Origin: Gammaproteobacteria bacterium LSUCC0096
Lineage (GTDB): Bacteria > Pseudomonadota > Gammaproteobacteria > Pseudomonadales > Litorivicinaceae
Length of the DNA stretch: 64,000 nucleotides
Direction of reading: 5' to 3'
Assembly (NCBI GenBank): GCA_008087055.1
Contig: VIEA01000002.1
Span: forward strand, 334,764 to 398,763
Of this stretch, positions 36,853-46,598 are shown in pieces. Under the pieces are notes generated by a model. That model was not told the origin of the DNA, searched no databases, and was given only the letters and a program-made list of their open reading frames with translations. Position numbers and translations under genes: made by a program. Position 1 is the stretch's first letter, and every line of letters starts with the position of its first letter.

Positions 36853-38016
36853 GTGCGTCTATTTTGGATCGCCCTGACATGTATGTTCAGTTTGACCGCT
36901 GGAGCCAATGTGCCGCTGACAGAGGCGCTTGGTAATGGACCACCTATTCCTGCAGCGCCGAAGTTGCAAGCATCTGGATATTTGTTGATCGATGCCACAA
37001 ACGGAGAAGTCTTAGTTGAACACAATGCCGACCAACCGTTACCTCCTGCATCCCTGACAAAGATGATGACTGCGTATATCGCTGAGCGAGAAATTGCTGA
37101 AGGGCGCGCGAGTTTCGACGATAAAGTCCCTGTCAGCGTGAAAGCATGGAAAACCGGCGGTTCAAGGATGTTCATTCGTGAAGGAACGGAAGTGCGCCTT
37201 GAGGATTTGTTACGTGGGATCATTATTCAGTCAGGCAATGACGCAAGCGTTGCTGTTGCTGAATATATCGCCGGCTCTGAAGATGTGTTTGCCGATGTCA
37301 TGAATCAAACAGCGGCAAGTCTTGGTATGACGAATACCCAATTCAAAAACTCCACAGGACTCCCCCAAGAAGGGCACTACACCACGGCCAAAGATCTTGG
37401 AATATTAGCGACCAGAACAATCAGAGATTTCCCAGATACCTATTCGATTTATAGCGAGAAAAACTTCACTTATAACGGAATTAAACAGGCCAACCGGAAT
37501 AGCCTATTGTTCCGTGACCCAAGTGTTGACGGACTAAAGACCGGGCACACTGAAGAAGCTGGATATTGTTTGGTTGCAAGTGCAGAGCGCGATGGTTTCC
37601 GTCTCATTTCTGTTGTGATGGGTACGGCTAGCGAAAAAGCACGTGAGCAGGAAACAACTAAACTCATGCAATACGGTTTCCGTTACTTCAGTGGCCAGAC
37701 CGTGTTTGAAGCCGGTCAGGCGTTGCCTGAGAGTTCGCGGAAAGTGTGGTTTGGTGAAGCGGAGGCTGTGGAGCTTGCCCCGACGGAGTCGCTTTACGTC
37801 ACATTGCCACTTGGTCGTGAGTCAGCGATCCAGGCAACGCTTGATGCTCCAGAGACATTGGATGCACCACTTGAAGCAGGCACTGTTGTTGGCACCGTTA
37901 AAATCATGCTTGGTGAACGAGTACTTGCTGAGTCCCCAGTCGCTGTCGCTCAAGCTGTTCCTGAGGGAGGCTTATTCAAGCGTTTAATGGACTTTGTGTT
38001 GAGATTATTTGCGTGA
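36853..38016 (+). CDS. dacA: D-alanyl-D-alanine carboxypeptidase (PBP5/6 type)
   Basis: Low-molecular-mass PBP that trims the terminal D-Ala of the wall pentapeptide. The 387-residue protein has a signal peptide, SxxK in SLTKMM, SxN in SGNDA and KTG in KTGHTEE, then a C-terminal beta domain and an amphipathic anchor (GLFKRLMDFVLRLF). Start is GTG with AAGGAG upstream. It overlaps dat by 4 bases. The Pseudomonas gene at this site is called dacC, so the symbol is a family label. Confidence 0.95.
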   Translation: MRLFWIALTCMFSLTAGANVPLTEALGNGPPIPAAPKLQASGYLLIDATNGEVLVEHNADQPLPPASLTKMMTAYIAEREIAEGRASFDDKVPVSVKAWKTGGSRMFIREGTEVRLEDLLRGIIIQSGNDASVAVAEYIAGSEDVFADVMNQTAASLGMTNTQFKNSTGLPQEGHYTTAKDLGILATRTIRDFPDTYSIYSEKNFTYNGIKQANRNSLLFRDPSVDGLKTGHTEEAGYCLVASAERDGFRLISVVMGTASEKAREQETTKLMQYGFRYFSGQTVFEAGQALPESSRKVWFGEAEAVELAPTESLYVTLPLGRESAIQATLDAPETLDAPLEAGTVVGTVKIMLGERVLAESPVAVAQAVPEGGLFKRLMDFVLRLFA

Positions 38017-38846
38017 CTTGGTGTTGCCTGAATGGCGAGATGATGCCAATCGATAAGGCAGCGATTTCTCCGATGGACCGCGGTTTCTTGTTCGGTGATG
38101 GCGTATATGAAGTGATGGCGCGAGTCGACGGTCGTATTCGTGCAAAATCACTTCATGAAGCACGGCTACGCTCGAGCCTTGGCGCCATTGGAGTAGATAT
38201 CTCCGTAACCGATGTATTTTCTGATGTGGATCGGTTGATCGACAAAGCTGGGCTTTTAGATGCCAAAATTTATGTGCAGGTAACGCGCGGGGCAGCACCA
38301 GTTCGCGATCATGCATTTCCAGAGCAAACCTCACCGACTGTTTTTCTAACGGTCAGTGAATTTAAGGCTGTGTCACAAAAGCCGGCGAAAGCCATTGTGC
38401 GGCCCGATATTCGCTGGCGTAGAAATTCTATTAAATCGGTTTCGCTGCTCGGCAACGTGTTGTTGCTGCAAGAGGCTCGAGAGAATGGCGCGCAAGAGGC
38501 TGTTTTGTATCGCGATGACTTCGTCACCGAGGCGTCGACCTCGAATGTATTTGTGATTCGAGGGCAGTCACTCATTACCCCGCCCCTGACTGATTTAATT
38601 CTCCCCGGAATTACGCGCCATTTGGTGATTGAAATGGCCTCAAGTGTCGGCTTGAAGGTTATTGAAGAAGCGGTTCGGGTCGACTCGTTGCCTAGTTCTG
38701 ATGGGGTATTCGTTTCTAGCTCTACGCGTGGTTTGATGCCGATTGTTGAACTTGATCCGGGTGGGCAAATCGGTGATGGACAATTGCCGGATGCTTTTTT
38801 GGCACTTCAAGCCGCCTACGATGAGAGGCTTCATCACCATGAGTAA
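38013..38846 (+). CDS. dat: D-alanine aminotransferase-like class IV transaminase
   Basis: A 277-residue fold-type IV PLP enzyme resembling D-amino acid transaminase; the PLP Lys is in RNSIKSVSLLGNVLL and the family blocks DRGFLFGDGVYE and TEASTSNVF are intact. Such enzymes make D-Glu or D-Ala, fitting a cell-wall operon, though a branched-chain or other specificity cannot be excluded. Start GTG overlaps dacA; its end overlaps ybeD by 8 bases. Confidence 0.88.
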   Translation: MTWCCLNGEMMPIDKAAISPMDRGFLFGDGVYEVMARVDGRIRAKSLHEARLRSSLGAIGVDISVTDVFSDVDRLIDKAGLLDAKIYVQVTRGAAPVRDHAFPEQTSPTVFLTVSEFKAVSQKPAKAIVRPDIRWRRNSIKSVSLLGNVLLLQEARENGAQEAVLYRDDFVTEASTSNVFVIRGQSLITPPLTDLILPGITRHLVIEMASSVGLKVIEEAVRVDSLPSSDGVFVSSSTRGLMPIVELDPGGQIGDGQLPDAFLALQAAYDERLHHHE

Positions 38847-39120
38847 CGAGGCGCAACCCGAAAAACCAACAATTGAGTTCCCCTGTTATGGGTACCACGT
38901 CTCCGTGGTTGCTGATACACACGACGGATTTGTGACGATTTTGGAAGAAATCGTGACGCGGCATTGTGATGGCTATGATGCAGAAGAGTTGCGAGTGATC
39001 GCGAGCAAAAATGGTAAATACCAAAGCTTCCGATTTTCGATTACCGCCGAAAGTGAAGAGCAACTGAAGAGCCTTCACGACGATCTTAAGGCGACCGGTC
39101 GCGTTCACATGGTTTTGTGA
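38839..39120 (+). CDS. ybeD: YbeD family protein (DUF493)
   Basis: A 93-residue alpha/beta protein with an ACT-like fold and no established reaction. The start ATG 38839 (MSNEAQPEKPTIEFPCYGYH) lies inside the end of dat; the longer open frame is a shadow of dat. The YbeD-lipB neighbourhood is conserved from E. coli to Pseudomonas. It overlaps lipB by one base. Confidence 0.92.
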   Translation: MSNEAQPEKPTIEFPCYGYHVSVVADTHDGFVTILEEIVTRHCDGYDAEELRVIASKNGKYQSFRFSITAESEEQLKSLHDDLKATGRVHMVL

Positions 39121-39764
39121 TGACTGATGTCATCATTATTGATCGAGGGCTCGAGCCCTACCAGCACACTCATCGAGCGATGCAAGAACAGGTTGCTCTT
39201 TTGAAAGGTGGGGCACGGGCCGAATTGTGGTGTGTGCAACATCCCCAGGTCTTTACGCAAGGCCAGGCTGGCAAGGCCGAACATGTTCTAAATCCGGGAG
39301 ATATACCAATTGTCCAATCTGATCGTGGTGGGCAGGTGACTTATCACGGTCCAGGGCAAGTCATTCTCTACACCCTCATACCAATGAAACATTTTGCACT
39401 TAACGTCAGGGAGCTTGTCAGTCTTCTTGAGAACACGGTGATTGCTTTGTTGGGGTCCTATGGTTTGTCCTCTCAGGCGCGTGCCGATGCGCCGGGTGTT
39501 TATGTTGAAGGACGGAAGATTGCGAGTTTAGGACTGAGGATTCGGCACGGTGTGTCCTACCACGGTGTTGCACTGAATGTATCCATGGATCTTGAGCCGT
39601 TCTCAAGAATTAATCCCTGTGGCTATGAGGGGCTCCAGGTCACACAACTATCCGACCTCGCGTCAAATGTTGGTGTGACTGACGTCGCCGACCAGCTCAG
39701 TCAGAGTTTTCAGATTGAGTTGCTAGATTTAGCGGGACATCGAGTGGCCGGCAAGTCCCAATAA
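39120..39764 (+). CDS. lipB: Octanoyl-[ACP]-protein N-octanoyltransferase
   Basis: LipB moves octanoyl groups from ACP to lipoyl domains. The 214-residue protein has DRGGQVTYHGPGQ, the catalytic Lys in GRKIASLG and the catalytic Cys in NPCGYEG. It starts in a TGATG overlap with ybeD. lipA, which commonly follows, is missing here; instead the convergent holA overlaps its last 36 bases. Confidence 0.95.
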   Translation: MTDVIIIDRGLEPYQHTHRAMQEQVALLKGGARAELWCVQHPQVFTQGQAGKAEHVLNPGDIPIVQSDRGGQVTYHGPGQVILYTLIPMKHFALNVRELVSLLENTVIALLGSYGLSSQARADAPGVYVEGRKIASLGLRIRHGVSYHGVALNVSMDLEPFSRINPCGYEGLQVTQLSDLASNVGVTDVADQLSQSFQIELLDLAGHRVAGKSQ

Positions 39765-40760
39765 AATGTCTTTAATCATCGACCAAGCAGGTTCTTGAGT
39801 CGCACCTTTGATCGTCCTGTCGGCATCATGGCAGAGCGTTAACAGCTTCCTGAGTTGGGTAAGATTTAAGCGATTCACTGCTCCGCGAACCAATCCTTCG
39901 CGTGATCGCCAGACCCGTAATGAACCAATGGCTTGATTTGCTGATTCACCCTGATCCATTCGATATCGAATTTGAAGCAGAATATCGAGTTCACGAGAAA
40001 TCGCCCAAAGCGCGGTCATTGCCTCAACACCCTCGGCTTTCAATAGGTCTGTAATTCGATTCAATCCAGACAAGTCTGATTTCATCGCAAGGTCAACCAA
40101 ATCATAAACAGTGTGACGTGCACTTTGAGTCAATACATCAAGCACTTGGTCAAGGGATAACGTTGGTCCCTCGATGAGATCAGGCTGAATGAGTTTCAAC
40201 CTCTCGATGACTTGGCCAGCAGCTAATAAGTTACCTTCGGTATGCATTTGAACGGCGGATTTCGCTTCTGGCTCCATCACAATCTGGTGTGATTGAAGTT
40301 CTGCATCGAGCCATTGAGAAAACTGATATGAAGGAACTGCATTGGCTTCAATGATCGTGTTCGACTTCTCAAGTGTCTGATGCCATGTGGTGGACGACTC
40401 ACCCTTTCCTAGCTTCGGACCACTCACGAGAAGGCGCTTATCCTCGGGTGGATTCTGAATCCATTGATCGATCGCTTCGCGTAACGATTTATCAAGCGTG
40501 GTCTTACTGAGTCGGAGCTCAACAAGCGTTCGATCTGCGAATAGGGATAAGGCGTCGAGTTCGCTTAAAAGTCGACTGGCAAGATCAGGTTCTGTCTGGT
40601 CAAGGACCAATCGTTCTGTGAAGCCTTGGTCTTTGCCCGTTCTTCTCCATAAGTCCCCAACACGGGTGATGAAAAATGCTTCGTCACCCAACAAAGCAGC
40701 AACAGGAGGTAAACCTGTAGTCCATTGGCGGCCATCAAATTCTGAGGCTTTGATGGCCAT
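39729..40760 (-). CDS. holA: DNA polymerase III subunit delta
   Basis: HolA opens the beta clamp ring within the clamp loader. The 343-residue protein follows the family layout of three AAA+-like domains; the clamp-binding N-terminal region contains SLFADRTLVELRL. It lies 3 bases after lptE, as in the leuS-lptE-holA operon. Its 3' end overlaps lipB by 36 bases on the opposite strand. Confidence 0.95.
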   Translation of the reverse strand: MAIKASEFDGRQWTTGLPPVAALLGDEAFFITRVGDLWRRTGKDQGFTERLVLDQTEPDLASRLLSELDALSLFADRTLVELRLSKTTLDKSLREAIDQWIQNPPEDKRLLVSGPKLGKGESSTTWHQTLEKSNTIIEANAVPSYQFSQWLDAELQSHQIVMEPEAKSAVQMHTEGNLLAAGQVIERLKLIQPDLIEGPTLSLDQVLDVLTQSARHTVYDLVDLAMKSDLSGLNRITDLLKAEGVEAMTALWAISRELDILLQIRYRMDQGESANQAIGSLRVWRSREGLVRGAVNRLNLTQLRKLLTLCHDADRTIKGATQEPAWSMIKDILLGLAGHSMSR

Positions 40761-40763
40761 CGA

Positions 40764-41285
40764 TCAGTTGGCCTTTGATGCGTCTGTTTGCTTGAGCGCT
40801 TGCTCGTAGCGAACACGGATGGAAGGTACGATCTGGCGCAGTAAGTCACTTTCAAGACTGCGTTTTAATTGTGCGACTCGCTGGTCCTCTGCGGATGTAT
40901 CTGCTCCCCCATCCACATAAATCAGTGTTGCACGGACTTTTGTTTCGGGGATCAAAAGAACGAGATCACTCCCAACCAGACTGTAAGTCATTTCAAGTGC
41001 GAGCTCAGTTTGATCTCCACCCGATACAGGGCCAAGTACACGGTCAGTAAGAGTTGGAAGGGTCAGTTTCAAAACAGGAACAGAGCCCGACGAGACGACA
41101 GTAGCGCCCTGATCTTTGAGCTGGCGCGTGATGTTTTGCACGATCGGAGAGTAGGGGTCTGCTGTTTCAATCCGTAATGATTCTGGAAGCTGTCCCATAG
41201 GTGTGCCAGTACCGCGCAGTCTAAAACCGCAGCCGGCGAGAAGCCCTGCCGCAGCAAGTGTTAAAAATGCACGTCGATTCATCAT
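40764..41285 (-). CDS. lptE: LPS-assembly lipoprotein LptE
   Basis: LptE plugs the LptD barrel that inserts lipopolysaccharide into the outer membrane. The 173-residue product has a lipoprotein signal with LLAGC (lipidated Cys about 19) followed by GFRLRG, the usual mature N-terminus. Two adjacent ATG codons (41285 and 41282) overlap the leuS stop. leuS-lptE-holA is a standard operon. Confidence 0.94.
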   Translation of the reverse strand: MMNRRAFLTLAAAGLLAGCGFRLRGTGTPMGQLPESLRIETADPYSPIVQNITRQLKDQGATVVSSGSVPVLKLTLPTLTDRVLGPVSGGDQTELALEMTYSLVGSDLVLLIPETKVRATLIYVDGGADTSAEDQRVAQLKRSLESDLLRQIVPSIRVRYEQALKQTDASKAN

Positions 41286-43750
41286 GCTGGTGCCACCACT
41301 AAATTAACGAGTTTTTGAGGAACGACGATCGCTTTCTTTTCGACCATCCCTTCAAGGAATTTTGCGACAGCTGGTTCTTCGCGAGCCATCGTCAAAACGG
41401 TTTCTTTATCTGCATCGTGGGCCACTTCAATTCGTCCCCTGAGCTTACCATTGACCTGGACCACCAATGTCAGTGTGTTCCGCGTCAACGCATCATCTCT
41501 TACTTCGGGCCAACTCACACCGATTAGCGAGTCATCGTGACCGAGGTTCGACCAAAGATATTCAGCGATGTGTGGGGTAATTGGGGATAACAAAACAACA
41601 AGCGACTCAATCGCTTCAGAGCGCACACGCCAGTCAGATTCTGTCTGTGGCTCAAATTTCATCACGCTGTTCGTTAGCTCCATAATGGACGCGATTGCTG
41701 TGTTGAAATGATAACGACGTCCAATGTCATCAGAGACCTTTGCAATTGTTTCATGCAGTTTGCGGTATACATCGCGCGCGTCATCTGAGAGTGCTTCGAG
41801 ATCAACGTCGCCAGACGTTGAGTGTTTGCCTTGTTCGATGTGCTCAGTCACGAGTGTATGCACTCGTTTCAAAAAGCGATGGGCTCCAGCGACTCCATCA
41901 TCAGACCACTCAAGAGATAACTCGGGCGGCGCAGCAAACATCATGAACAATCGAACCGTATCGGCACCGTATTGATCGATGAGCTCTTGTGGATCGACAG
42001 TGTTGCCTTTTGACTTGGACATCTTCGATCCATCTTTCAAGACCATGCCCTGAGTGAGGAGCTTCTTAAATGGCTCATCGCTGTCAACAAGGTCTAGATC
42101 GCGTAGCACTTTGTGGAAGAAGCGCGCATACAGCAAGTGCAGTATGGCGTGTTCAATACCACCAATATAAAGATCGACGGGAAGCCAATAGTTCGCGTTG
42201 TCGTCGAGCATCGCGTCATTTGAAAAAGCACTCGCGAATCGTGCGTAGTACCAGCTCGACTCCATGAACGTATCGAAGGTGTCTGTCTCACGTTTTGCAG
42301 GCCGTCCGGTATCAGGGTCGACGGTATCAACAAAATCTGGTCTGCTAGCCAATGGGCTTCCTGAGCCATCCACAACTACATCTTCTGGTAATGTCACAGG
42401 AAGATTTTCATCACGGACAGTTTTTAACCCTTCATCGGTATGAATCACGGGGATCGGGCATCCCCAATACCGCTGGCGTCCAACGCCCCAATCGCGGAGG
42501 CGATAGTTGGTTGTCACGCGACCGATACCCATGTCGTCGAGTGCGTTGGCCACTGCTTTAAATGCATCCGCAAAGTTCAGGCCATCAAACTGTCCAGAAT
42601 TGATCGTGACACCCGTTTTTTCACACCATGCTTGCTTGCCAAGATCATATTCAGGATCTTCAGTTACAGGTTTAATGACTGGTTTGATCGGTAAGCCGTA
42701 TTGCGTCGCAAATTCCCAATCACGTTGATCATGACCAGGGACAGCCATCACGGCACCTGAGCCGTAATCCATCAAGACGAAGTTGGCGATCCAGATTGGA
42801 ACCTCTTCACCTGTGAATGGATGAATCACATATTCGCCCGTCGCCATGCCTTTTTTCGGTGCTTGAGCAAGATCTGCTTCCGCCACTGACATGTGGGTGC
42901 ATTCGTCAATGAAAGCAGCGACGTCAGGATTCGCTTCGGCGGCTTTTTTGGCAATTGGATGCTGTGCAGCGACAGCCACATAGGTGATACCCATGATGGT
43001 ATCTGGACGTGTTGTGTATACCTCAAGGCGCTCATCAGAATTTTTACGTTCAAAACTGAACTCAACACCTTGGCTTCGTCCGATCCAGTTTTTCTGCATC
43101 GTTTTGACCTGCTCAGGCCAATCAACTGAATCCAAATCGTCGAGGAGTTCATCGGCATAATCCGTGATACGGATAAACCACTGATCTATTTCGCGCTGCT
43201 CTACAAGTGCACCAGACCGCCAGCCGCGACCATCGATCACCTGCTCATTTGCGAGTACGGTTTGATCGACCGGGTCCCAATTGACGCGCGCTTTTTTGCG
43301 ATATGCGAGCCCTTTCTCAACCATGCGGGTAAAGAGCCATTGCTCCCATCGATAGTAGTCTGGGGTACAGGTTGCCAGTTCACGATCCCAATCGTAACCA
43401 AATCCAAGGCGCTTTAATTGCCCACGCATATGGTCGATATTGTCGTAAGTCCAGGCGGCGGGAGGGAGCTGGTTTTTGATTGCCGCATTTTCAGCAGGCA
43501 TACCGAATGCATCCCAGCCCATTGGCTGTAACACGTTATAACCTTTCATTGTCATAAAGCGGCTGATCACGTCTCCGATGGTGTAGTTTCTGACGTGGCC
43601 CATATGCAGTTTGCCCGATGGATACGGAAACATGCAGAGGCAATAGAACTTGGGCTTGGTGGGATCTTCCGTTGTTTTAAACGTTTGCTCTGATTCCCAG
43701 TACTGCTGGATTTCCGGTTCAATAACCTGAGGTTGGTAATCGCGCTCCAT
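41282..43750 (-). CDS. leuS: Leucyl-tRNA synthetase
   Basis: LeuS charges tRNA-Leu. The 822-residue class I enzyme has the HIGH motif HMGH in [12 protein letters not shown], the CP1 editing domain, and KMSKS in [11 protein letters not shown]. An 85-base gap separates it from lnt and may hold its promoter, but I see only weak hexamers there. It overlaps lptE by four bases. Confidence 0.98.
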   Translation of the reverse strand: MERDYQPQVIEPEIQQYWESEQTFKTTEDPTKPKFYCLCMFPYPSGKLHMGHVRNYTIGDVISRFMTMKGYNVLQPMGWDAFGMPAENAAIKNQLPPAAWTYDNIDHMRGQLKRLGFGYDWDRELATCTPDYYRWEQWLFTRMVEKGLAYRKKARVNWDPVDQTVLANEQVIDGRGWRSGALVEQREIDQWFIRITDYADELLDDLDSVDWPEQVKTMQKNWIGRSQGVEFSFERKNSDERLEVYTTRPDTIMGITYVAVAAQHPIAKKAAEANPDVAAFIDECTHMSVAEADLAQAPKKGMATGEYVIHPFTGEEVPIWIANFVLMDYGSGAVMAVPGHDQRDWEFATQYGLPIKPVIKPVTEDPEYDLGKQAWCEKTGVTINSGQFDGLNFADAFKAVANALDDMGIGRVTTNYRLRDWGVGRQRYWGCPIPVIHTDEGLKTVRDENLPVTLPEDVVVDGSGSPLASRPDFVDTVDPDTGRPAKRETDTFDTFMESSWYYARFASAFSNDAMLDDNANYWLPVDLYIGGIEHAILHLLYARFFHKVLRDLDLVDSDEPFKKLLTQGMVLKDGSKMSKSKGNTVDPQELIDQYGADTVRLFMMFAAPPELSLEWSDDGVAGAHRFLKRVHTLVTEHIEQGKHSTSGDVDLEALSDDARDVYRKLHETIAKVSDDIGRRYHFNTAIASIMELTNSVMKFEPQTESDWRVRSEAIESLVVLLSPITPHIAEYLWSNLGHDDSLIGVSWPEVRDDALTRNTLTLVVQVNGKLRGRIEVAHDADKETVLTMAREEPAVAKFLEGMVEKKAIVVPQKLVNLVVAPA

Positions 43751-43835
43751 GAGCTCTAGATAGTCCTTCGGGTGAAAAGGCTAAAGGATAGCGTTTCAGT
43801 CACCTGACTGTAAGGCGTTTCGTGAAAAAACTGTC

Positions 43836-45302
43836 CTATTGGGGTATGAAGGCTTCGTTTCGCCGAGTTAGCGTCAATATCACGATCAATAGAATAATGA
43901 GAGGTGCCTCACCAGCCAGTGAATAGGGTGTCACTGTCGTCGCTGGAATCACAGTATGTGACAGGATGCCTCGCTCAAATCTTGGAAGGATGGTTTCAAC
44001 GTCACCCCGTGCATTGATGAACGCTGTCAAACCATCATTCGTTGCTCGAACCACAGGCTTTCCGAGTTCGCGCGCACGAATCTGAGCGATTTGGAGATGT
44101 TGATCGGGTCCGATTGAATCACCAAACCAAGTGTCGTTTGATACGGTCAGTATGACATTTGCGTCATCTGCGATCTCCCGTGCTTGACCTGAATAAGCGA
44201 TTTCATAACAGATCAAAGGACCAAACTTCAGATGCCCGTGTGTTAGCAGACTCTGTTGTGTCCCTGGGATGATGGCTGACATGGGTAAATCAAAAAACGC
44301 AATTAGCCCTCTTAGCAAAGATTCAAGTGGTACGTATTCGCCAAAAGGAACCAGTCGCGTTTTGTCGTATGTCCCTTGGCCTGAACCAAGCGTAATTAAT
44401 CTGTTGGTATATCGACCTTGGCTTTGACCGAGCACACCCGTAATCAACGTTTGTCCATTAGAGAGAAGCATCAGGTCAAGGTCTGGCAGGGCTGAGTTGA
44501 CGCGCGATTCGGTCATGGGAAGAGCGGTCTCGGGCCAGATGATGACATTTGCATCCGTTGGAAGTCCGTTTGTGACATGTTGCTCAATGATTCGATCACG
44601 AAACTCAGGCTTCCATTTTTCCGATTGGGCGATCACCGGTTGCCAGAGCGCAACACGGGTCGCTTGTGTTGGGTCTTCATGGGGGTGAAATTGCCCGTTC
44701 AAGATCGGACCTGTAATCAGGAAAACGCTCGGGATAATCAAAGGAATAAGCCGACGATCCATGAGGCTTACCAAGAACCCTCCCGCGGTTAGCGCAATGA
44801 CAGCAGAAACACCGAAGACGCCAATCCAAGATAAATAGCCCTCAAATGGCGTTTCGAGCGCACTGTAACCGAATAAAAGCCATGGAAATCCGGTTAGGAA
44901 CCAACTCCGGAAAGCCTCCATCGTGACCCAGCATGCGGTCAATAAACATACCTTGCCCAGAGTTGTAGACCATCGTTGATGCCAACTTGCATATCCCCAA
45001 GACGCAAGACCTGGAAAAATAGCGAGACCTGCTGCAAACACAGTGGTCATTGTGAACGCAAGCGGGATCGAAGCGCCTCCGTGTTCGGTCATACTGACTG
45101 AGACCCATGAGACACCAGAGCCGAAGAGTCCGAGTCCGTAAACAAAACCAATTGAAAAGCTAGGGTGCTTGATTGAAAGCCACATCCAGAGGCCTAAGCT
45201 TACTAACCCAAGCCACCAAAAATTGAAGGGTGCAAACGCAAGTGTGCCGAGAACTCCAGCACCAAGCGCGATGATGTATTTAGATAGACGCGTCAGACCC
45301 AT
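43836..45302 (-). CDS. lnt: Apolipoprotein N-acyltransferase
   Basis: Lnt adds the third acyl chain to outer-membrane lipoproteins. The 488-residue protein has several N-terminal transmembrane helices and a periplasmic nitrilase domain with the catalytic triad: Glu in WPETALP, Lys in YDKTRLVPFGEY, Cys in LICYEIAY. The start ATG 45302 lies 23 bases inside corC; the longer frame is rejected. corC-lnt is the usual pair. Confidence 0.95.
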   Translation of the reverse strand: MGLTRLSKYIIALGAGVLGTLAFAPFNFWWLGLVSLGLWMWLSIKHPSFSIGFVYGLGLFGSGVSWVSVSMTEHGGASIPLAFTMTTVFAAGLAIFPGLASWGYASWHQRWSTTLGKVCLLTACWVTMEAFRSWFLTGFPWLLFGYSALETPFEGYLSWIGVFGVSAVIALTAGGFLVSLMDRRLIPLIIPSVFLITGPILNGQFHPHEDPTQATRVALWQPVIAQSEKWKPEFRDRIIEQHVTNGLPTDANVIIWPETALPMTESRVNSALPDLDLMLLSNGQTLITGVLGQSQGRYTNRLITLGSGQGTYDKTRLVPFGEYVPLESLLRGLIAFFDLPMSAIIPGTQQSLLTHGHLKFGPLICYEIAYSGQAREIADDANVILTVSNDTWFGDSIGPDQHLQIAQIRARELGKPVVRATNDGLTAFINARGDVETILPRFERGILSHTVIPATTVTPYSLAGEAPLIILLIVILTLTRRNEAFIPQ

Positions 45303-46137
45303 GTGGTCGGACTTCGAGTAAACGGATCCGTCGACTGTCTGCGTTGAGTACAACAAAATCGAGATGGCCAAGCGTTGTGGTCTCGCCGCGTGCGGGCAAA
45401 TGACCAAAAGCATGTGTCACAAGGCCGCCAATGGTATCGAACTCTTCGTCTGGGAAGGTGGTTCCAAATTCTTCGTTGAAGTCATCGATCTCGGTCATGG
45501 CTTTAACCAGACTTGCACCATTCGCCTGATGGCGAATGTTGAGGTCTTCATCGTGGTCGTGCTCGTCTTCGATCTCACCAACAATTTGCTCAAGGACATC
45601 CTCAATGGTGACGAGGCCTGCGACGTCTCCATATTCATCGATAACGACAGCCATGTGCGCACGGTTATCTCGAAACTCTTTCAATAATTGGTCCAGCCGT
45701 TTACTTTCTGGTACACGTCGAACCGGGCGGGCAACTTCTTTGATCTCAAAGCGTTCGAGATCTTGGCTGATTAGAAATGAAAGAAGATCCTTTGCGAGAA
45801 GAATGCCGATCACTTCGCTTGGTTGTTCGCCAAGGACAGGGAAACGCGAGTGCGCTGATTCAATGATTCTGGGCAAAAACTCTTCAGGACGCTCATTAGC
45901 TCGGATGGCGATCATTTGCGTTCGGGGAATCATAACCTCTCGAACTTGCATGTCGCTGACAGCGAGAGCGCCTTCGAGAATCGCGAGGGTTTCCTGATTA
46001 AATAGCCCGCGCTCTTTTGCATCGCGCAGTTCATCAATCAACTCGGGTTTATTTTCAGCTTCACCAGAGATGACGCTGGCCAAACGATCGAACCAGGATC
46101 GTGAATCCTGGTTCTCGGGACTTCGTCCGTCGTTCAT
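45280..46137 (-). CDS. corC: CorC/HlyC family CBS-domain protein
   Basis: A 285-residue cytoplasmic protein with two CBS domains (about 65-190) and a C-terminal transporter-associated HlyC/CorC domain. In Salmonella CorC affects cobalt/magnesium efflux; its direct activity is unsettled. Conserved blocks include VREVMIPRTQM and DEYGDVAGLVTIEDVLEQIVGEI. It overlaps ybeY by four bases and lnt by 23. Confidence 0.93.
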   Translation of the reverse strand: MNDGRSPENQDSRSWFDRLASVISGEAENKPELIDELRDAKERGLFNQETLAILEGALAVSDMQVREVMIPRTQMIAIRANERPEEFLPRIIESAHSRFPVLGEQPSEVIGILLAKDLLSFLISQDLERFEIKEVARPVRRVPESKRLDQLLKEFRDNRAHMAVVIDEYGDVAGLVTIEDVLEQIVGEIEDEHDHDEDLNIRHQANGASLVKAMTEIDDFNEEFGTTFPDEEFDTIGGLVTHAFGHLPARGETTTLGHLDFVVLNADSRRIRLLEVRPHGSDASI

Positions 46138-46598
46138 GTATCTTTCTGTTCCTGACTCAGATAAGGGTTAGAATAGCCGAGATTCGCAAGAATGCCGATT
46201 TCTTTAGCTTCCATTTCGTCAGCATCTTGATCATTTTCATGATCATAGCCCATCAGATGTAGGCACCCATGGATCACCATATGTGCAAAATGGTGTTCGA
46301 AGTACTTGGTTTGCTCTTGTGCTTCTTGCTCGACCACGGGAAGACAAATTGCAATATCGCCTAATATGGTTGGGCCGTCGGGAATCTGAATGTCTGCTGG
46401 GAATGACAGCACATTGGTTGGGTAATCCTTACCGCGGAAGGTTCTGTTGAGTTCCCGACTCTCGTCTGCATCGACTACTCGAATCGCGAGCTCAGTCGTA
46501 TCATCCGTTTCAGACGCAAGCACTGTATGGACCCAATTGATGACCTGTTCTGAAGCGATAGGACAATTTCCAGTCGCATCGTCAAACTCAATGATCAT
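46134..46598 (-). CDS. ybeY: rRNA maturation RNase YbeY
   Basis: YbeY is a zinc endoribonuclease needed for 16S rRNA 3'-end maturation and ribosome quality control. The metal site is intact: HGCLHLMGYDH. The start at ATG 46598 (154 residues, MIIEFDDATG) follows an AAGG site inside phoH; an upstream ATG at 46619 is less likely. phoH-ybeY-corC-lnt is a conserved cluster. Confidence 0.94.
   Translation of the reverse strand: MIIEFDDATGNCPIASEQVINWVHTVLASETDDTTELAIRVVDADESRELNRTFRGKDYPTNVLSFPADIQIPDGPTILGDIAICLPVVEQEAQEQTKYFEHHFAHMVIHGCLHLMGYDHENDQDADEMEAKEIGILANLGYSNPYLSQEQKDT

Noticed and set aside
43751-43835. leuS promoter
   Set aside because: Only weak hexamers (TTACAG and TATCCT with 17-base spacing, leftward) were found, too poor to list as a feature.
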